64,000 nucleotides of DNA from the NCBI RefSeq assembly GCF_003265705.1, contig NW_020312828.1, positions 58,942,391 to 59,006,390 on the forward strand. Direction: 5' to 3'. Source of the stretch: Callorhinus ursinus (lineage: Eukaryota > Chordata > Mammalia > Carnivora > Otariidae). Below the pieces are notes generated by a model that did not search any database, had not been told where the DNA came from, and saw only the letters and a list, made by a program, of their open reading frames with translations. The position numbers were made by a program, and so were the translations under genes. Positions 57,260-64,000 of this stretch are shown one piece after another (position 1 is the first letter of the stretch; every line of letters begins with the position of its first letter).

Positions 57260-57424
57260 AAACTAATTCATTGTTTTTCTAATATTCAAAAGAATATATG
57301 GTTTATAGTTCCAAGTTTGTAGTGGATGATGATATGCCAGTCTAGAAAATGAAATAATTAACCTGGTGGATATCTAAGCTCCCTTCCAAATCTAAATGTC
57401 TTTTCTAACTAGCTGTGTGTCTCG

Positions 57425-57535
57425 ATTCTTTCCTTCCTTTCCTCCCTCCCTCCCAACCCTCCCTCCTTCCCTTCCTTCCTTCCCTCCCTTTCTCCATTCC
57501 TTCCTTCTACCTTCCCTTACTCCATCCCTCCTTTT
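57425..57535 (+). repeat. (TTCC)n / (CCCT)n pyrimidine tract
   Basis: About 110 bp of imperfect TTCC, CCTT and CCCT units, almost purely pyrimidine on the plus strand. Confidence 0.97.
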
Positions 57536-60340
57536 CTGGATTTCAATAGCAAGTGCAGTATTTTCTACGCCTCAAAACAATTTATTGGTGGTAAACCACA
57601 ACATTTTCAGAAAATACAAGGAAAATATTATAACCTCCATTGTCAACTGTGCAAAACAGTTAAAATATTCTAGAAGGGGAACATCAGCTTGGTTTCTCTA
57701 TAGTGGTTGTATGTTATTCCCTAGTGAGAAATAGATTTCCAGCTGGCAGAGGCAAACAGATTATTTTGAATGTACAGTATTAATTTAGTGCAATTACTAT
57801 GATTAATGTTTTTAGAACAAAATTGTAAGGTTTTCCTAATGAATGAAGCTGAAACATTTATTTTATAATAATGTTGTAGTATTATATTAATATAAAGTGG
57901 AACAAAAAAACTAGAGAAGCACAGAACAGCCAAACCATAAATCTGAACACTAAGAAATTTGCTTTTAAACATCATTACCTCACTATTATAAAATTTCCTA
58001 AATTGAAATGTAGAAAGTTTATTTGATATATTTCCAATTGATATACTATTTCCTGAGGCTTAAATTCAATTTCCAGAAATTAGAACTATATGAAACAAGA
58101 AAAATCCCAGTAAAAAGGCATAGTTACAGATCAAGGCAATTAAAATAGCATTATTGTACAATGAGAGATATAAATGAGACCGTGTGATACTTGCAAATAC
58201 TAAAGAGTAACAGGCACTTCTTTCTATGTAGAATTTATCTTTAATGAACAAAGAATGGAGTGCAGTGGTTAAGAGCTTGGTTTCTAAAGTCAGGAAGTTT
58301 AAGCTACAACATGTTAACCTGTGTGGGCTTTTGGAAATCACAACTTCTCTAAATCAATGATCTTAAAACTTGGATTCTTGAGTGTACACGAAGACTTTCC
58401 AACAGAATGGTGTGGGTGATTTAAGAAAGCCAATTTCCAGAACCTCAAATATGTGTTGCCCAGCAATGTACTTCTAGTCAAGGTACCAGGCAGGATCTCC
58501 TTTCCCACCTCCTCTATTGCAATTATCATTCTTTTGGTTGACAAGGGAAAATTCTCATCCAACCCAATCCTTCTTTGGAAAATTATCCTGAGCTTTAAAA
58601 ACTCCAGGGGTACCAAATGGACAATTTAGATGGGTTGTGTAGTGAAGCCTCTTTGAATAAAGCACTTAAACCCACTGTAGGATTTAGAGCATTATATTAT
58701 ATTTTACATAGTAAAAGCGTGACATTGAAAGTGGAATATTTTGGTTTTTGTTGGGAATTCTGAAATCAGATATATTATAGGATAGGAAGATAATTTTCAT
58801 TTTAAGATTTTACCCCTTCCATGTTTTAATTACTGTCAAAGAATATACTGCTCCTGAGGGAGAAACCCATGAAAGTAAGGCAAAGAAAGCATCAGCAAGA
58901 AACAATGAAGGAAGCGGCACCTCGGTTCATCCAGGTGACACTAGGAAGGTTCCATCCTTTCTCCTTTCTCTGTGTCAATCCTTTGTCCCTCCCTGGCCCT
59001 CTCCCTCTCTCAACTGTTCACAACTGTTTCCAAATAGAAGTCCTGGTGGTCTTTTGGCAGTAAATACATTAGATACATTGTAATTAGTAGCTTCCACTCA
59101 TAAGCTAAGTCTAACTTACTTTTAAAAAGAATTTGTTTTCTGGAATAGGTTGAAATGAGTCTTTGGAATTTCATTGGCTTCATTAATTGTATAATCAAAG
59201 CCATTCTTTATAGACAGTAAAAAGAAAAGACTTCTGTTCAGCCCATTCACAATTAAATAACAAATTAGATAATCACATACTTTTTAGCATGCAAATTAAT
59301 AAGATTTCACTGAAGTTCCCTAATGTGAGAAGTTGTTATATTTGTTCGCCATTGGCCAAAATGAAGTTAAAAAAACATAGAACTCCTGGGAATGTATTAC
59401 ATTTCATATTACTGAATAAAAATATAAGAAAAGCTTTTTGAACTGTCTATGATTTCTTGGTAAAGTAAATTTATCATGTTATGAAATAACATAATTTCCC
59501 ACAAATGAAAGTTACAAAATATGTTCACTTCCACTTTTTTCTTTTTTCTTTTTTTTTTTGTCTGTGTGTTTATCTTGTTTAGGAACACCGTTCTTAAAGT
59601 TTATCTTGGTGAAAATACAAGCACATATCTTCTACTTCATTAGAACTCTGCTCAAAACGAGCATAGAGTATACTCTATATTTAGTCCTTTAATTGTTTTT
59701 GTGGCTTAAAACATATGCTTAATATCCACATTTTCCATATGTAATTGCTATAGAAACCATGGAATAATTTAAAAATTGCTTTAAAAGAGAAAACACTTGG
59801 GATATGGAAAGAATCATCAGAGTGTGATTTTTGAAATCTAAGTTTTCACTAAATATTTTATGTCATCCTGTTGCATAGCACAGTGAAGGAAGGAATTCCC
59901 TGCCTACATCAAAAATCATCTGAGTAGCCTGCATTTCTCTCTATTTAATAAGCTTGATGTATGAGACAAAAATCTACAGGGAATCAATAATACTGCTTGC
60001 TTTCATTTTGTTTAGCCCAAGTACAGAAAACCAGAAGAAATTAGAAATATAGTATGTGAACTACTGACTTTTGTGTACAAAATGGAATTCATTATTAAAA
60101 TAGCAGCATATTTTCTCTAACTGCTTACAAATTGATCGGTATGAGCATAGAAATAATTGTATAGTAAGAGTACATATCTATAAGAACAGATTTTTGGTAT
60201 CTATTTTATTATTTCTGTAAATTAAATGAGTCTAGTGGATGGCACTGTCCAGGGGAAGTCCAATAAATAGTGGCTATTGTGGAAAATCACCTCTTAACTT
60301 GATAGAAGTACACCTCATGGAAAATCTTTTAATGTACTAT
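57536..60340. other. 2.8 kb, mostly unassigned
   Basis: Only a short MIR remnant (58255-58335, listed separately) and a T-rich tract (59535-59565) are recognisable. No gene-like frame. Confidence 0.5.
58255..58335 (+). repeat. MIR 5' fragment
   Basis: GGAGTGCAGTGGTTAAGAGC then TTGGTTTCTAAAGTCAGGAAG matches the MIR tRNA-like start. Confidence 0.65.
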
Positions 60341-60344
60341 AGGG

Positions 60345-60495
60345 CAACCTAATTTTGCATCAGAATCACCCTTCAGTTCTTTAAAAGCAAATTTCAGAAT
60401 GCTGAGATGTAAAATTGGAGATTTTGAGGTTGGGTCTCTAAACCTTAATGCCCTCATCATTTGGGGACCAATTTGTAGGAATCAATGGTTCTAGA
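60345..60495 (+). mobile_element. MER20-like hAT DNA transposon remnant
   Basis: TTTTGCATCAGAATCACCCTTC, AGAATGCTGAGATG and CATTTGGGGACCAATTTG resemble decayed MER20 blocks in order. Confidence 0.45.
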
Positions 60496-60968
60496 CATGT
60501 AAGTAGTCATAGATGCCTTCACAAGCAAGCTTCCTTCCATGCTGCTTAGCACTGATTAGATTTTAGACTCCTTAATGCATGTCCAGAATTAAAACTTTTT
60601 AAGGTATAGAAACAGAAAGATCTTACAAGTTAAAACAACCTGAAATTTTTAAAGATAAATAATTTTAATATTTTGCTGTATATATTTTTTGTCTTTTCCT
60701 TTATTCTATGAATATGTATGAGAATTAGCATGGAAAGGCAATATCACATGGAATATCATCAAATCTAAGATGCCAAGGATTGTACTGTTTGGCATTATTT
60801 TATGAAATGCTAAAAGAAAAAAGCTGACTATTAAATTTTGACAAAATTCTTTCTTAACACACAGCTTTTATTAGACTTATTGCAGGTACTATTTTAGACT
60901 TACTAAGGCACAAATGATATATGACCCAATCACCCTGGGCACTGACAATATAATTTTGTGTTCTGTCA

Positions 60969-61089
60969 GAGAATGGGAAAGTTTTGTTAGCAGTTCCTGT
61001 CTGTTTAAACTTCTGGTTTCATTTTTTCATCAACTGAGCAACATGTTGCTGAAGGCTATGCAGCCTTTGCTTAAAGTCAGCAGGAATTC
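60969..61089 (+). mobile_element. Unclassified 121-bp element, copy A
   Basis: Begins GAGAATGGGAAAG and ends CAGCAGGAATTC. Flanked by a 7-bp direct repeat TCTGTCA (60962-60968 and 61090-61096). About 94% identical (7 differences) to copy B at 62161-62285 in the opposite orientation. Contains the perfect palindrome AGCAACATGTTGCT (61037-61050) and an AGGCT/AGCCT hairpin just after it. It is not a CAN SINE and has no A-tail. Both copies keep much of one reading frame, but no domain is recognised. Confidence 0.6.
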
Positions 61090-61096
61090 TCTGTCA

Positions 61097-61484
61097 AGTT
61101 CATGTGATGCTTTAATGATAGTTTTATGTTATGCATGAATCTTTGACACTAGCCATTCATTGCTTAGAACTGTCTTCCATCTTTATTAAATGAGATTAGG
61201 AAATTTCTTTCAGTTCCCATTCTTGTCTGGTAATGATACCTCCTTTTCCAGATGTCCCAGTAACAAACATATCACACCTTCATCTACTTATCAGGAACTT
61301 CTTTTCTTAGGGCATGTAAAGCTCCTTATTGTTGATTTGCAAGGATCACAGAGTGAGTGTTCAATTTCAGTAGATGATAACATTTGGCTTTCAAAAGCAG
61401 CTGCAGTTGATAAACATAGCAACAATACGTAGACTTACAGTGCTCCATATATTTGTCAACACATTGCAGTGTTAGAAATTTTAT
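61097..61484. other. Unassigned sequence between copy A and old L1
   Basis: An 80-codon plus-strand frame (61190-61432) crosses it with no recognisable features. Confidence 0.45.
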
Positions 61485-62149
61485 TTTTAACTATTTTGGT
61501 GGTTGTATAATTGTAACTGATACTTCACTAACTTATATTTTTCTAGTTATTTTTATCTGTGTAACAATAAGATTAAGCAACATTTTAAATATTTTGGGGG
61601 CATTTCATAAACTCTCTTTTGAAGTACCAGTTCATTTCTTATGGCCATTTTTCTTTGGAACTATATTTTCTTAGTGATTTATAGGAATTCTTCATAGTTT
61701 CAGGAACTAGGAAGTTTCACAAAACAAGCAATTTTTAATATATTCATTGCAAATATCTTCTCCGACTCAGGGGCTTGCCTGTTCACTATCTTATTCTTAT
61801 TTTTGAACAAACAGAATTTCTTAATTTCAATGTACTCTAGCTTATGAATATTTTCCTTTATGGTTAGTTATTTTTTGTGCGTTTTGTTAAAGAATTACTT
61901 TCTTAAGCCCCCTTCCCCCATTCCAAGAAAGGTACTTTTCTACCTTATTTAACTGTGGACTTACTTTCACATTTACAGTTTCAATCCACTTGGTGTAAAG
62001 TGTGAGGTAGGGGTCAAATTGTTTTGCTTTTTTTTTCATTTGCATATCCAATAATCCAACATTATGTATTGAATAGTCTATCATTTTCTCACTGCTCTGA
62101 AAAATTCACCTTGTTTTATATTTTCTGTTTTCTGTTATTGGACTCTAAT
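61485..62149 (-). mobile_element. Old L1 (L1M class) ORF2 region, minus strand, left part
   Basis: Reversed ORF2 blocks: TTCATTGCAAATATCTTCTCC, GTTCACTATCTTATTC, ACAGTTTCAATCCACTTGGTG, AGTGTGAGGTAGGGGTCAAAT, GCATATCCAATAATCCAACA. Heavily decayed. Interrupted by copy B of the 121-bp element. Confidence 0.78.
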
Positions 62150-62160
62150 TTTGCTTCATT

Positions 62161-62285
62161 TCTCAAATTTCTGCTGACTTTAAGCAGAGGCTGATTAGCC
62201 TTCAGCAACATGTTGCTCAATCGATGAAAAAATGAAACCAGAAGTTTAAACAGATAGGAACTGCTAACAAAACTTTCCCATTCTC
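62161..62285 (-). mobile_element. Unclassified 125-bp element, copy B
   Basis: On the minus strand it begins GAGAATGGGAAAG, exactly as copy A, and ends CAGCAGAAATTTGAGA. A perfect 11-bp direct repeat TTTGCTTCATT (62150-62160 and 62286-62296) bounds it and lies within old L1 sequence, so this is a true insertion. The 14-bp palindrome is at 62204-62217. The hairpin stem AGGCT/AGCCT is kept while its 4-base loop differs from copy A. Confidence 0.65.
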
Positions 62286-62296
62286 TTTGCTTCATT

Positions 62297-63250
62297 ATAT
62301 CCTTATACAAAATAACTGTCTTTAACTACACTAGTTATGTTAATCCTTAATATCTATTAGAGCAAGTGTTTTCACTTTTTTCTTCTTCTTCAGAATTTCC
62401 TGGCTAGTCTTGAATCTTTGTAATTCTATATAAATTTTAGAATAAGATTTTTAAATTCTGGAAAAAAAACTTGGAGTTTTGGATGAGATTGCACTCAATC
62501 TACAAGTAATTTGAGGAGAACTGACATTTAAAAATACTGAATCTTCCAATCCATGAAAAGTTTTACCTCTCTCTTATTAAGGTTTTTCACATTTTCCCTC
62601 AATTATAGTTTACATGTTTTTTGTAGAGATTTTGCACATCTTAGTGAAATTTATTGCCATGTTTTGCTTTTTAAATATTTTTGAAGTTACTGTAAATTAG
62701 ACCTTTTTAATGTCCATAGGATTGTTAGTGATGTTTCCTTTTCCATTCCTCTTATTGTTTTGCTTCCTTTTTTTTTTTAATACTATTCAGTTTATCCAGG
62801 TGCTTATAAATGTTTTAGTCTTTTCAAAGAATCCCCTTAGTTTTGTTAGGTCTCTATAATGTATATTTGTTTTCTATGTTAATAATTTTGGTTCTTATAT
62901 TTATAATTTATTTTCTTCTATTCTCTTTAGGTGTCATTTGCTGCAATTTTCCCAAGTTGTTTAGAGCAGTGCCTAGCTCATTAATTTTCAGTCATTCACC
63001 TTTTCTGATATAAGGGCATGCATTTTTCCTAATAGCTTTAGCTGCACTCCAAAGTTTTGGTATGTAGTGTTTTGTTGTCACTCAGCTCAAAATATTTTCT
63101 AATTTTCATTCTAATTCATTCTTTGATATATATATTATTGTAGAAGTCAATTTTTAAATTTCTAAATATTTAGGGATTTTCTAGTAATCTTTTTTATTGA
63201 TTTATAGCTTGTTTGCATTGATTTCAATTTTTCTTGGACTGGAAGCAGAA
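62297..63250 (-). mobile_element. Old L1 (L1M class) ORF2 region, minus strand, right part
   Basis: Continues the element: CTGGCTAGTCTTGAATCTTTG, ATATAAATTTTAGAATAAG, GGATGAGATTGCACTCAATC, CTTCCAATCCATGAAAAG, and further right GCTGCACTCCAAAGTTTTGG and GGTATGTAGTGTTTTGTTGTC. All frames are broken. Confidence 0.78.
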
Positions 63251-63614
63251 TGTAGAGGTAATGAGAAAATACAGAGACAAACCAAATGGTTGACTTGTTA
63301 GGTGTCAGTAAGCTGGTGATGAAATTTGGATTGTCTAGAAAAGCCAAAACAATGTTTTGTGGGGGTTTTTTTATTATGTTTTGTTTTGCTTTGTTTTTTA
63401 ACTAACATTAATTTATAAAGAAATATGATTTTTAATTATTCCATGAGATTACTTGTAAAGGTATATTGAACTAAGCATGATAAGAAAAAATAAATGTATC
63501 TTAAAGTCCTTTTTCTTTTTTAAAGGCTCAAAATCCTTAGGGTGATGGACTTTGGAGGAGAAATCCCTCCTAATTTTTTAGGTTGTTGTATATACAGACA
63601 GAGCCTCATTTATT
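63251..63614. other. Unassigned sequence
   Basis: T-rich and A-rich tracts only (63361-63405, 63480-63530). Confidence 0.5.
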
Positions 63615-63740
63615 TGGCCCACATTTGTTGAGCCCCTACTATGTGTCATGCATTCTGTAAAATAACCATGATCGGGAGAGCCAGAGTCTCTTTCCTCATA
63701 GAGCTTAAGGTCCAGCAGGTATTGGGAACTGAGTTAAAAA
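63615..63740. repeat. L2/MIR-class ancient repeat
   Basis: TTTGTTGAGCCCCTACTATG, GTGTCATGCATTCTGTAAAA and CTCATAGAGCTTAAGGTCCAG follow the common L2-class block order. Confidence 0.6.
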
Positions 63741-64000
63741 TATGCCAGGGTACTATTTTGTTTGGGTCTGTTCTAAACAGCATAACCATGTATATATGCT
63801 AAGACTTCCTTAGGAAAAAAAATTATATGGTGCCATGTGTTTTTTCTATTAATAAACTCAAATTTTACAATAAAAAATGTTTTTCTAGTGTGCAAAGAGG
63901 ACTTAAGCACGTGTGGAAATAGTTATTTTTTTATGCAGCATAGAATTTGGACTTTGAAAATACATTACTTAAAATAGGCAGAAATTATTACTGTTGGAGT
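63741..64000. other. Unassigned to window end
   Basis: AT-rich; nothing recognised. Confidence 0.5.

Noticed and set aside
57396..57734. A 112-codon ORF rich in Ser, Pro, Phe and Leu
   Set aside because: The amino-acid pattern is the translation of a TTCC/CCCT simple repeat.
60968..62286. The inverted 121-bp pair as terminal inverted repeats of one DNA transposon
   Set aside because: Each copy has its own flanking direct repeat of different length, both have the same internal start point, and the DNA between them includes ordinary decayed L1 rather than a transposase gene.

Overview
The window is nuclear DNA from a mammal, almost certainly a caniform carnivore of the arctoid type (bear, mustelid or pinniped rather than dog). 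The evidence is 13 tRNA-derived CAN SINEs with the head GCGCCTGGGTGGCTCAG and a tail of CT-rich sequence followed by AAATAAATAAA, plus carnivore LINE-1 (L1) copies. The SINE body reads like the arctoid form, not the canine SINEC_Cf form. Species cannot be fixed from the sequence. I find no host protein-coding gene, rRNA, tRNA gene or CRISPR. The window looks intergenic or deep-intronic and AT-rich. One possible host exon (minus strand, 13352-13431) rests on splice-site appearance only.

The dominant feature is a full-length LINE-1 at 45890-52975 on the plus strand. It has a GC-rich promoter beginning with a YY1-type site, an AT-rich second half of the 5'UTR with a roughly 263-bp tandem pair, an intact ORF1 (299 aa), an 82-bp spacer, an intact ORF2 (1271 aa) with all endonuclease and reverse-transcriptase catalytic residues, a G-rich 3'UTR, an AATAAA and an A-rich tail. 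A perfect 14-bp target-site duplication bounds it. ORF1p (RNA-binding chaperone) and ORF2p (endonuclease plus reverse transcriptase) would together retrotranspose their own mRNA and, in trans, the CAN SINEs seen around it. The element landed inside an older minus-strand L1 3' end, which has its own 11-bp duplication.

Layout. 1-5.2 kb: L1 3' ends, MIR, an MLT1-like LTR, SINEs. 5.2-15 kb: SINEs of both strands, MIRs, an old L1 3' region, a GATA repeat, the candidate exon. 15-24 kb: mostly unassigned sequence with a MER5A, a MIR, a SINE and old L1/HAL1-like fragments. 24-31.6 kb: mostly unassigned, with an old L1 that carries a nested 3' end. 31.7-36 kb: an MLT1 LTR, then an old L1 chain of more than 3 kb split by a younger L1. 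36-40 kb: MIRs, a SINE, simple repeats. 40.4-44.3 kb: an old L1 ORF2 split by a SINE, a truncated young L1 and a 5'-inverted (twin-primed) young L1. 45-53.2 kb: the nested full-length L1. 53-64 kb: unassigned sequence, an LTR, one SINE, a CT-rich repeat, old L1, and two inverted copies of a short 121-125 bp element I cannot name.

Repeat family names come from recalled consensus sequences read by eye. Boundaries of ancient repeats are approximate, usually within tens of bases. Boundaries with target-site duplications are exact or nearly so.
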